From Luzula sylvatica (Eukaryota > Streptophyta > Magnoliopsida > Poales > Juncaceae), in NCBI GenBank assembly GCA_946800325.1, contig OX326960.1, positions 57,124,855-57,188,854 of the forward strand: 64,000 bases of DNA, given 5' to 3'. The notes under the pieces were generated by a model. That model did not search any database. It saw only the letters and a list, made by a program, of their open reading frames with translations, and was not told the DNA's origin. Shown piece by piece: positions 1 through 9,787 of this stretch; within the stretch, counting starts at the first letter, position 1; each line of letters starts with the position of its first letter. Made by a program: the position numbers and the translations under genes.

Positions 1-355
1 TTAGGGCTTTAGGCATAGTATTTTTGTTTTAATTGGGCCGGTCGTATAATTGGATTTGAATTAAGTGGGCCATTTCATGTACTGACTGGGCCGATTTAAT
101 TATAAATATCCGAAATAAAACGGGGGAAGTACAGATAATATGAAATCCAAAAAAAAATAGGGTACGACATCGAATAGTTCGAACACAAAATTAGACATAA
201 AAAGTTGTTCGAACACAAAATTACTGTGGTGGGGGCATCTGGTGCATCCTCCTAAGAACGCTAGTGTGTGACTCTGAAGAAAGATCACGGAACAGTCGAG
301 TTGGCGCGAAATCAGGATTGGGGGCCTGAGAATAAAAAGGATAGGCACATAGAAT

Positions 356-2789
356 TTAGTAAGGGGAAGAAATTATTAGTTTCGTACGTAAGAAATTATA
401 AGTAATATGAATGTAACGTACATTGGAATTATGGTTTGAAGTTTGTGGTCCATTGACTCGACGGGTACGTTTTGGAATTTCCCAGTGGCTCTGGCGACGC
501 TTGTTTGATGGCCGACCCGACCTGGCAACATTGACAGGTTCGAGGTAGTTCTGTTGGGGGGTGTACGTTGGGTCGTCACTAACAGTTTCGGACACAGGTT
601 CACCAGAGTGAGTTGAGTTTAATTCATGTGCTTCGGACTTTATTGCTGTGAGTTGAGCTACCGCGTAGTCGTGCATTTCAGAGCGTGGTGAATATAGGCG
701 AACAATGTCAATCAGGATGGAATGGGTCTTTTTATAGAGATTCTCGAAATTGTCGAGGTTGCGGATGGTGGTAGGAGTACATTGGCCGTCATCAGATTGG
801 GAGCGAATTAAATCCTTTCTCCACCGATCAAGCAATAGATCGTTCGGTAACTTGTGTATCCCAATGTGACGGTACGCGCATAGAGCGTGACGACAAACAA
901 TTCCACGGAACTGGAGCAATTGGCATGGACACGTGTACATGCTAGTTTCTTGAAAAATTAGTACCGAAACGGGCGATTGATTTGTTTCGGATACGATGAA
1001 TTCAGAATGGTGCTCGTCCGAATATAGTAGTTGCGAATGTAGGTTAAGGAGCTGTTGGACCTCTCGCTGGAATATGTAGAAGGACATTGAAGTGTATGCA
1101 TCGGCGAACTGTTTCTCGAAGTAGTGGTTTGATATGAGTTTAGGTCGATTTTTGAAATCGTCAAAATCCGATTTTGTCTCTGCATGCCAGCGAGTTTTAA
1201 TGGCAGTTTCGTAACCTTCTACGAAGGAGGACAATGAGGTAGAAGAGTTGACAAACCCATCAAAAAAAGAGTTGATACTCTCAGAACGTTGCGTGGTACT
1301 CATTCCAGCCCAAAAAAATCCCTGCAAGTAGACGGGTACCCACATTGACCGTATGGTGTACATGTACTGGAAATAGTCAAGTTTGGTTTGTTTGTGAGGA
1401 ATTTCGGCGATGATTTGTAACCAACCCGCATCAAATTCGTCAGTGGAAGCGGAAGAATGTGCCAGATTTCGAACTCTTTTCAGTCTATCTCTTCCATCTG
1501 GGCCTGGACCACATTTGGAGGCCCATTTCTTTGCTATGTGCCAGAGGCAGAGGCGGTGTCGAGTTTGAGGGAGGACCTGCTTGACAGCTTTGCCGATTGC
1601 TTGGCATTGATCGTTAATTATTCCTTTTGGCGCGACACCTCCCATTGCCTCGAGCCAGGTTTGGAGAACCCAGACATATGTCTCGGTAGTTTCGTCCGGC
1701 AAGAGAGCACATCCAAGTAGAGTTGATTGACCATGGTGGTTAATCCCGACAAAGGGAGCAAAGGGCATATCGTACCTGTGTGTTAAAACAATCGAATGTC
1801 AGTATAATGCACTATGAAGTGATTAATGATAGGACTTACTTGTTAGTGAGGTAAGTTGTATCGAAGGTGACCACGTCCCCAAAATATCTGTATGCCGTCC
1901 TGGCCCTACCGTGTATCCAGAAAATCCTGGACACTCGGTTGTCAGCATCGAATTGAACCCTGTAAAAATATGTCGGGGACTCGGATTGTCGGAGATGGAA
2001 GTGATGCATGAGGGTATTGGCGTCCCCATTGACTAAACGAAGAGCCCGTTGAGCATGTACGAGGTTGCGGCAATCCCTATCGTTGAAAGAACAATTCTCC
2101 ACCCCCCCGGCCATCGCGAAAACTGATTTCAGAGACTGGTTCTGAGGGACTCCAGCCCTGTCGTTCATTTGCAGTTGCGTTTTGACAAATTCCGGCAATT
2201 TGCGATGGCATCTGAAAAATCTGACACTCTTTGGAACTAATGTATGGTTGTGTTGCAGTTCGAGGTGAGTTAGTTCCCAGCAATCGTTAAGCATGTTGTC
2301 GATAATAACAAACCGGGCGCAACAGTCTGTCCCATGTTGACCGCGTTTCCTTTTCTCAAATCCTGCGGGTGGTCGGCATTTGACGGTGCTGTTGTTGCCA
2401 GGCTTTCTCGCCCTACTGCACGTGAAAGTGGCCTTGTAAGGTTGGCCTTCAAACTTGTATACTGTCCTGCGTGTTGTTGCAAACCCCAAACGGAGAGCAT
2501 ACAGATTGTAAAACGCAAAAGCCTCGTTCCTCGATTCGAAGGACATGCCAATTTCTGGTTCGATTATTGGATCTGTGTCGGATAGCTGTCTCCCGGGAGG
2601 TACACTTATGAGGGGGGCGTCATGGATGATTTGGGAGTCTGGGATTGGCTGATGAAATCCCGATCCTATTGGGCGGGCTCGGTCTTTTTGCAAAGAGCTG
2701 TCAGGTGGAATGTTGGTGGCGAGGAGTGGTTCAATTTTATCGGTGTGCTCGATCTGGGTATCCGATTCATCGTCAATTTGGTCTGACAT
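356..2789 (-). CDS. FAR1-type Mutator-like (MULE) transposase
   Basis: The protein has the FAR1/FHY3-type order. An acidic N-terminus is followed by a Cys/His-rich FAR1 DNA-binding domain (about residues 80-170), a MULE transposase core and a SWIM zinc finger (C-P-C ... C-R-H). Two exons, 1840-2789 and 356-1775, join across a 64-bp GT-AG intron at 1776-1839. The join restores one frame through the first catalytic-type Asp region (FDTTYLTNK then YDMPFAPFVG), giving about 789 aa. Further core landmarks are NDQ, the C-x2-H pair (RLCLWHI) and the RSESIN motif. I chose the ATG at 2789. The frame stays open upstream to a good splice acceptor near 2874, so a further 5' exon beyond 2,874 is possible. 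No stop or frameshift was seen, so it may be intact. No MULE terminal repeats were found in the window. A domesticated FRS gene is the alternative; the neighbouring transposons favour a mobile element. Confidence 0.85.
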
Positions 2790-2942
2790 CGGGACCTGAC
2801 AAGTGGGAGAGTCAATACCGTACCCGGGTGGCGTGTCAGCATCGTCAATTTGTTCTGTGCTACATGGTTTTCCTGGAAAACATACATGGGATTGAAATTG
2901 TAAGTGTATTGTTGAATTGAATGTGTGAAAAGTTTTCTCCAA

Positions 2943-3500
2943 TACTAAATTGGAAGGCTAATTAGTGTATTCGATTGAGAACAGGACTGGATTGAAAATG
3001 TAAGCGTAACGAACATGACTGGACAATGTACTGGATTGAATGTAAAATGTACTGAAAATGTACTCAATTAGGGTTATCCATTCAGAGTTGAATGGAAAAT
3101 GTACTGAAGGTTAGAATTTCAGAATTGAATGGACCGAATTGAATATTAGCAGGTTAAGTTCTCAAATGAGAAAGAACAGGTCAATTAGGTCAATTAATAG
3201 GTCGAGAAATAGGTCAATTAGGTCAATTAATAGCTCACAATTGAGAAAGAACAGTTGAATTGAGAAAGAACAGCTCAGTTGAGTATGAGCATGTCAATTC
3301 AGAACTGGACTGAATTGAGTTTTAAAAGGTGAATTAGTATATCAAATGAGCAAAAGGAGGATTAAAAGGAGGATTAAAAGGTTAATTGAGAACTGGACTG
3401 AAGAAGATTTGTACCTGACATTGCCGACGTAGCGTAACGGGGGCTAGAAGGGTAAAAATGGCTGGCGAAGAAGGGTAAGAATGGCTGGCGAACAAGGAGG
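2943..3500. repeat. Degenerate short repeats upstream of the FAR1-type gene
   Basis: This gene-free stretch contains many imperfect copies of short phrases such as GGTCAATTAGGTCAATTAAT, AAAATGTACTGAA and GAACTGGACTGAA, each repeated at irregular spacing. It lies where the 5' exon, intron or promoter of the minus-strand FAR1-type transposase would be. Subterminal sequence of a MULE is one explanation. No protein-coding signal was seen. Confidence 0.4.
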
Positions 3501-3966
3501 GAGAGATAATTGAGGTTTGAAATTTGAATTATCGGGACTCTACAATGCGCTCAGAAAGTACGGGCGGAACAGTCGTGGTTGCGTGGGAGAGGAGAGAGGA
3601 GACAAGGACGTGTGGAATAGTCATTGTCGAGCATGTGAGTCGATTGGACTTGGAGCACCAGCTGGATTGACAGGTGGGATCGGTCAATCCAACTACATCG
3701 TCGATGTTGTGGTGATTTTCAGGGGCATAATATATTTTCCCATCCGTGAATATGCATACCATGAAAGTTTCCGGTTTGAAAAGTCATGATTGTCATATTT
3801 TTATGCAACGACTTCTTCCGGTTGCGTTAAGGGATATGATACCTGATAGTATTTGGGAACCGTTGGTCGAGCTTAGTAATTTTTTTCATGATATTTGTGC
3901 CACTGAGTTAGACCCATCGCACTTGCAAGAAATGGAGAAGAGTATAGTACACTACAACACATTTGT

Positions 3967-4320
3967 TATTTAGGGTCGGCCAGCCCCTAAATATGGGCAG
4001 TTTTTGGGTCGACCCGCCCCAATAACCAATCAGGGTCGGTCAAAATAGGGTCGGCCCGCCCCAAAACATTCGAAAAACAGGGTCAGCCCGCCCCAAACCC
4101 TCATGACCGCCCCAACAAGACTATTGGGTCGGTGTCTTATTGGGTCGGCCCGACCCTAAATTTTGTAGCTGCCCGCCCCAACAGGATTTACCGTCCCTAA
4201 ACCTTAATGTAGCTGCCCGCCCCAACAAGAAACCGACCCAAAACGTACAGGGTTTGCCCGTCCCAAACTTGGAACCGACCCAAAACGTACAGCGTACAGG
4301 CCCTTTGTCTCGTCTCACCC
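3967..4320. repeat. Left subterminal repeats of nested CACTA
   Basis: More than ten imperfect copies of GGGTCGG(C/T)CCGCCCC and its variants (GACCCAA, CGCCCCAA) lie in both orientations within 350 bp of the left terminus. In En/Spm-type elements the subterminal motif is where the TNPA-like protein binds, so these are likely binding sites. That role is inferred from family knowledge. Confidence 0.75.
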
Positions 4321-4329
4321 CCTGATTTC

Positions 4330-6200
4330 TCTCTCTTTCCCCGTCTCACCCCCTCATTTCTCTCTCTTTCCCCTCTCTGCCTCCTTCTCTAGGGTTTCGA
4401 AAGCTCTTTTCCCCCTTTCTTCATGCCCGCCCCCTCTCGTTCTATTCAGTCGATTGTTCAAGGCCGCCCCTCTCTTCTTCTCTCTCGCGATAGCCAGGTT
4501 TATCTACTGCTTTGCGAGGATTCTTGTTCTTTCAAGGTATATTTATGTGCTATTTTTCTCAAATCCGCATTTTTATCCTTTCTTCTTTGCTAAAATTTTG
4601 GTTGTTTTTGTCCATTCTTAAGATCTCGCTACTAGTTTACGATGGAGTTCGTCGGAAGTTAGCGTTTGTTGTTTCTTTCAAACCCACGACAATAAGGTTT
4701 TCAGATCTGGTAAGTTTTTCAGTTTTTCTCCTTTGAATTATAAGTTATAAAAAGTCTCTTCTTTAATTCTTTGATGTGGAGTTGTTTTTTCTCCGTTAAA
4801 TCGTTACTCCTTTAAATTATAAATCATAAGTTATCTGTATGATTTTTGATTTTTTTCAGATCTGGTATAAGTTTTTCGTTCTTTTAATAAAAATTTTTTT
4901 ACAATTTTTGGTTTTTTAATTTAACAGTTAAGATATTTAATTATTTATCGGTATGTTTTTTCTCCGAGCCTACTAGTGAATTTTTCTCCGAGCCTACTAG
5001 TAATTTTTTTCAGATCTGGTATAAGTTTTTCATTGTTTTATTCATGTTTTTAGTTTTGATTTTACTTTTTTTTTTCTCTTTCGAAATTATTTTTCTGAAA
5101 TATTTTTTTAGTGCTTTTGTTTCTCAAAAATACTTTTTCTTATACTGTTTTTTTGCTGTCAAACTGATATTTTCTTATTCAATTTCTACTTTTTTTGCTG
5201 ACTCAGGATGGTTTCAATTCATTCACGGTTTCGAAATGGAGGATCTGGTTGTTATTGCTGGTTCTGCTAAAGGTGGAAATGGAGGGTCGGTTTCGAGCGA
5301 GCGGGAAGGAATTTTTATAAGGGAATTAAGGTACCAATATTTTCTAATTGTTTTTAATTGTTAAATTAATGAAAATGAGATTTTAATTAGGGATATTATT
5401 TATTGCAGAGACAATCATGACCATCATGATCACGGCTATGCAGGTATTACCAATATAATTTGATTTATATTTTCTAAATTTTTTTTAGATATACGATATT
5501 CTTTTTAGATGTTTCAAAAAATGTAATTTTCAATGACTATTATACCCTTTGAATATATTTTTAGATGTGCTGAATTTTTGAAATGTAATTTTTGACATAT
5601 ATTTTCAATGACTATTATACCCTTTTTTGTGATAGTTATATATTTAAAATACTCTTTTCTTATCTTTTCTTTTCTTTTTACTCTTTTTTTAATAAATGCT
5701 CTTTTTTTGTAATTATTTTATATTAATTTAATTATTTACTCATTAGAAAATTAATTAATTTTTTTTTGTTCAGGGGCGAGAATGGAGTTGTGGCGAGAAT
5801 AGTCGAAGAACAAGAATATGCTTGGCAACAAGTCGAAGGACTTGATGGTAATATTACTGTTTTATTTTTTATTTTTCTGTCATATTTTGTTTCTAAATAT
5901 TTCTTTTTTTTCTTTTTCAATTTTGTAGTATCAAATTTTTTTTACTAACTTTTTTTTTCTTTTTTTACTGTTTTTTTGGAGGTTTCGAAGGGGCTGGAGG
6001 TGAGTCTCGGAGGGTTGGAGGCGGGTCTCGCAGGGGCTTGAGGTGGTTCTCGCAGGGCATGGAGACGGGTCTCGCAGGGGATGAAGACGGGTCTTGCATG
6101 GGCTGGAGGCGGGTCTCGTAAGGACTGGTACATGAAGATGGAGTAAAGATGCCGGTACTGAACGACACTCCTCGAGAAGATTGTAAGCATAATAAGGGCA
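4330..6200 (+). other. Gene-like interior of nested CACTA, possibly captured or decayed
   Basis: Pyrimidine-rich leader-like sequence (4325-4500, including CTCTAGGGTTTCGAAAG) resembles a plant 5' UTR. Exon-like pieces follow, separated by T-rich intron-like DNA. One at 5208-5330 encodes MEDLVVIAGSAKGGNGG and ends at a GTACC donor-like site. One at 5409-5441 encodes DNHDHHDHGYA. One at 5774-5846 encodes ENGVVARIVEEQEYAWQQVE. Gly/Arg-rich repeats at 5981-6120 may be a further exon. I do not recognise the protein. It may be a captured host fragment or the decayed remains of the element's own second ORF. Exon boundaries are guesses. Confidence 0.35.
4697..5040 (+). repeat. About 155-bp periodic repeat inside nested CACTA
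   Basis: TTTTCAGATCTGGTA(TA)AGTTTTTC occurs near 4701, 4857 and 5010, spaced 156 and 153 bp apart. CTCCTTTRAATTATAA-type sequence between the first copies also repeats. This suggests local tandem duplication of an intron-like unit. Confidence 0.5.
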
Positions 6201-6779
6201 CATTTTGTTAGCTCAAATTTACTAATATTATGTTAATTTTATCCATAACTAAATATTGTTATTTATCCTTGCAATGGAGACACTAAATATTGTTATAATA
6301 TTGTTATTTATCTGACCCAAAAAACTCGTCGATTCCTATGTAAGTTTCCAAATTAATGGATGTACTTTTTAGTTTTGCGTATGAAACCCTAATTTTTCTG
6401 AAATTATTTATTTTATGGCAGATGAACAAAAAACTTACATTTATTTCTTCTTCTTTTTTCCTAATTAGGTTTAAAGATGTGATTAGCGGCAAAAAAACAA
6501 GTGGAGGAAGTGGAGGAAGTTGAAGAGAGTTGTCCTCTCGAGACGGTTAATATTTCTAGATATGTTTGTACTATTTTTAAATCTGTCAAAAAATTAATGT
6601 TTGTAATAATTTGGCCTCTTTGTTATTATTATTTTGATTTTAGTTTTGATAATTCATTTTCACAATCTTTTTGGTCAAATTTGTATGTAATAATTAGTCA
6701 TCTTTGTTGAATTTGCGCGTAGGATGTATGTTTGTGTGTTTGGTTGTTTGTTCAATTTGCGCGTAGGATTATTATTTCA

Positions 6780-6945
6780 TATAAATATAATTATATAATA
6801 ATATTAATTACTAATTATTTATATAATTATTTATGTAATTACTAATTATAATATAATATTTCGAATAATTACTAATTAATATAATTATATAATTATTTAT
6901 ATAATTAATAATTATAATATAATATAATATTTCGAATAATTATCT
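6780..6945. repeat. AT-only low-complexity tract
   Basis: Almost pure A/T built from ATATAATTAT, TAATTACTAAT and TTTCGAATAATTA phrases. It is non-coding and lies just inside the right subterminal repeats of the nested CACTA. Confidence 0.7.
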
Positions 6946-6949
6946 GACA

Positions 6950-7230
6950 GCCTTGTAAGGTCCGCCCGCCCCAATAATGACACTCTTGTAGGGTCGGCCC
7001 GCCCCATTAAGGCTGACAACCGTACCCTGCCCCATTGTTGATCTGACACCTTTGTAGGGTCGGCCCGCCCCTCTATTCCCCGACCCAATAGTGTTATAGG
7101 GTCGGCCCGCCCCTATCAGGGTCGCCACTTTTAGGGACCCCTAGTTAGGGTCACCCAACCGACCCAATAACCTATAGGGACGATTTTGGGGTCTTGTTGG
7201 GTCAGTTTTGGCTGCCCCAATAACCCATAT
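6950..7230. repeat. Right subterminal repeats of nested CACTA
   Basis: Copies of GTAGGGTCGGCCCGCCCC-like units recur about every 40-70 bp, mirroring the left-end array. Presence of the same motif at both ends supports the element boundaries and marks likely TNPA-type binding sites. Confidence 0.75.
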
Positions 7231-7978
7231 GTGTTGTAGTGGTAGTTACTCTATGTAAGTTGGAAAAAAAATTTCCACCTAGTTTTTTCGACTCTATGGA
7301 ACATCTTGTTATTCATTTGGCGTACGAGGCTAGAATGGGTGGGCCTGTTTCGTACCGTTGGATGTATCCATTTGAGAGATGTTTGCGCAAGTTGAAAAGA
7401 AAAGTTAGAAACAAAGCGCGGGTCGAAGGTTCTATTGTCGAAACTTATCTCATAGAAGAGGTTTCCAATTTTTGTGCGCTGTATTTCGATCAGAAAATTC
7501 CAACGCGTGCAAGACGAGTAGATCGGCATTTTGATGTTGCCGAGGGATCGAATAACGATGAATACACGATATTCGATTATCCGGGCCGTTCCTGGAATTC
7601 TGGATTTGCGGATTTGGACGAGAAGGATAAAACTGCGGCGCACATGTATGTCATTTTGAATTGCCCAGAATTAAAAGATCTTGTCGAGTAAGTTTTGATT
7701 CACAATTTCATTCAATTCATTTTCTTTTCATTATTTTGTCGAGTAATTATTTTCTAATATGCAGAGAGTTTGATGAGAGTCTTGTTCGTCGAAATGTACC
7801 GGAAAGAAATCGGTTTAGAAAACGAGAACAAGAAATGCCCCATTGGTTGAAAACCAAGGTTTTTGCCGATGATGTCGAGTCTCCTGAAATAGTGCGTAAT
7901 ATCGTTACTGGGTCAAACAGACGCGTAACTACGTACAAAGGATATGATTGTAACGGGTATCGATTTCATACACGATCT

Positions 7979-8953
7979 TGATGGGGAATATCCCCGACTC
8001 CGGGCCCGCGCAACGGATATGTAGGCCCGGTCCGATTCCCCGATTCCCGAGATCACGCCACGACTTCGAGGGTACGATGCAAATAGAAGGTTAGATCCAT
8101 ACCAGTTCCAAATTGATGGAACACGAAGGGTTGATCGCTGCCTCCTATTCCTCCGGTCACGTTGGTGACTTTACGCGCGTCCCACACCGTGCGTCCTTCA
8201 CCGTTCGTTCCCGTTCTTCGATCCTTCGGTTCGATCACAACGGAGAGCCCCAAGTGTTGCTCCTCCACACGTATCCACCTTGAGTCGGAAGACGCCGGAC
8301 ACGGATACACCTGCCTAGACGATGTATCGGTGTACTTGCTTGATCTCGATCGATTCTCTATTAATCTCTCTTCGTGCCTTTTCACTCACAAAAGATCAAA
8401 TCTGAATTTGCTCTTTTCTTGTGTCTTGGGCAGAATATTGCTTTGAATTACTTCTGAATCCCTTAGTGAAGATGAGAGAGAAAATCCTATTTATACCTAA
8501 CAGGATCAGGATTAGCCAAAAGGCATGTATATCCAATATACACCCTTTCACACAGAAAACTGTATGAACCTGTTCAGTATTCTGTCCAGACGAAATTGAT
8601 AAATTTCTCTGACAGAAAATCAACCAACACGAAAGTTGTAGATAATCTCATTATCTACACAACCCAATTTGGCCCAGCCCAATTGGAGTTCGTATGCAAA
8701 AGTTATGACTGTTTTACTAACTGTATGTCATACTGTTGCACCCTTTCGGTATTTCATAGAAACGACACTTATACTTCGTTCATATGAAATATATTTCTAC
8801 ATGAAGGTTATAGATAATATAATTATCTATCTAACCCAATTTGAACCATTCAAATTGGATTTTTCCACTGAAAGTTATGGCCACGAATGTACGACTACAT
8901 TCGTTTATCCTTGTGTACACTTTTACGGTTGATCCGAAACTGTATTTCCTTCA
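7979..8953 (-). mobile_element. Solo LTR of a retrotransposon (975 bp)
   Basis: The insert begins TG (TGATGGGGAATATCCCC) and ends CA, and is flanked by the 5-bp direct repeat GATCT at 7974-7978 and 8954-8958. These are the hallmarks of an LTR-retrotransposon integration. No internal region is present, so it is a solo LTR left by LTR-LTR recombination. In the minus orientation it carries a TATA-like GTATAAATAGG (near 8490) followed by a TCTCTC-rich stretch, placing promoter and transcript start on the minus strand. It lies within the DUF4216-encoding exon of the CACTA transposase and removing it restores the frame. Related, more decayed sequence occurs at 16.9-17.5 kb and about 30 kb. Confidence 0.9.
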
Positions 8954-9544
8954 GATCTCACGGTCAATTCTTACGTACGACAAATAGTGGAGTGTCTGTC
9001 AATGCAGATTGTCCGGGTACCGATGTAACCGCTTTTTATGGTGAAATCAATGAAATTATTGAGCTGACATTTCCTTTTGTCATGCACAATTCAGTTGTAT
9101 TATTTCACTGTCATTGGTTCGATCCCGTGAAGGGGGTAAGGGTTGATAAAAAACATGGTTTCGTGGAAGTAAATCATAGTTCAACCATCAAGTATTACGA
9201 GCCGTTCATATTCGCGCACCAAGCCAAACAAGTGTATTACATGAATTATCCGTCCAAGACACATGACCGTCGAGATTGGTCTGTTGTTACAACCACGAAG
9301 CCTCGATTGGTCGTACCTGAATTAGAAATTCCATCAACCGAGTATTTCCAAGAAGTAGAACAAGTGAGAATCGAGCCAGATCATTCGATTGTAGATGTGA
9401 ATGGACCGTTACATGTACCGGGCGTTGTTGATCTTGTAGACGACAATGAAATTAATCTTGTCGAAGAAGAAGAAGAAGAAGAAGAAGAAGACGACGATGA
9501 TATTGCACTCCACGAGGACGATTTATGGTTGGATTAGGATTATT

Positions 9545-9680
9545 TTGATTAGTTTAGGGTTTAGGGTTTAGTTTTTTCGATTTTTGTTTGTGTTCAAGTT
9601 TAGTTTTTTCGATTAGTGTTATGTTTGTCGTAAAGTTTAGTTTTTTCGATTAGTGTTGTTTTGTATGATGTCGTTATTGA
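9545..9680 (+). repeat. Telomere-like units followed by TTTAGTTTTTTCGATT repeats
   Basis: AGTTTAGGGTTTAGGGTTTAG contains two to three plant telomere-type units. It is followed by three spaced copies of GTTTAGTTTTTTCGATTAGTG. It lies just downstream of the DUF4216 stop codon and is probably decayed 3' UTR or inter-ORF sequence of the CACTA element, not a telomere. Confidence 0.45.
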
Positions 9681-9787
9681 GTTTAGCTGCGGATTTTGGA
9701 ATTTGATCTTGTTGATTTTGGAAGATTTAGTATGCTATGTTATTTATTATTTCATTATTTTGTTTATTTTATTAAATTTGATAGGTC

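Larger units (their letters stand above)
3950..7241 (+). mobile_element. Nested non-autonomous CACTA element (3.29 kb)
   Basis: The ends are CACTACAACACAT and ATGTGTTGTAGTG, perfect 13-bp inverted repeats. The flanking triplet GTA occurs at 3947-3949 and 7242-7244, the 3-bp target duplication expected for CACTA elements. Both ends carry dense copies of a GGGTCGGCCCGCCCC-like motif. The element sits inside the DUF4218 exon of the older CACTA and splits its frame exactly at the duplicated GTA. No TNP2 or TNPA homology was recognised inside, so it presumably needs transposase supplied in trans. Its TIR differs from the host element's by about one base over 14, which suggests related families. 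Confidence 0.93.
3722..9537 (+). pseudogene. TNP2-type CACTA transposase, 3' exons (DUF4218 + DUF4216), broken
   Basis: Pieces of one reading frame lie at about 3722-3949, 7245-7687, 7765-7978 and 8959-9537. The first carries the DUF4218 signature (GLKSHDCHIFMQRLLPVALR). After the inserted element it continues with CKLEKKFPPSFFDSMEHL and GGPVSYRWMYPFER. The third piece leads into DUF4216 (NSGVSVNAD, then DVTAFYGEINEIIEL, then FHCHWFDP). Removing the inserted CACTA with one TSD copy, and the solo LTR with one TSD copy, puts the frame back in register at both places. A GT-AG intron lies at 7688-7764. The gene ends in an acidic tail with a long Glu run. An in-frame TAA near 3730 and loss of all 5' catalytic exons make it non-functional. 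Confidence 0.85.

Noticed and set aside
2943..7241. CRISPR-like or phage-like arrays among the regularly spaced repeats
   Set aside because: The host is a plant; the repeats are CACTA subterminal motifs or degenerate minisatellites with no cas genes.
8053..8446. Open frames inside the solo LTR on both strands
   Set aside because: They lie within LTR sequence, change between related LTRs and have no domain.
9550..9572. Interstitial telomere or chromosome-end signal
   Set aside because: Only two to three TTTAGGG units are present, inside a CACTA inter-ORF region.
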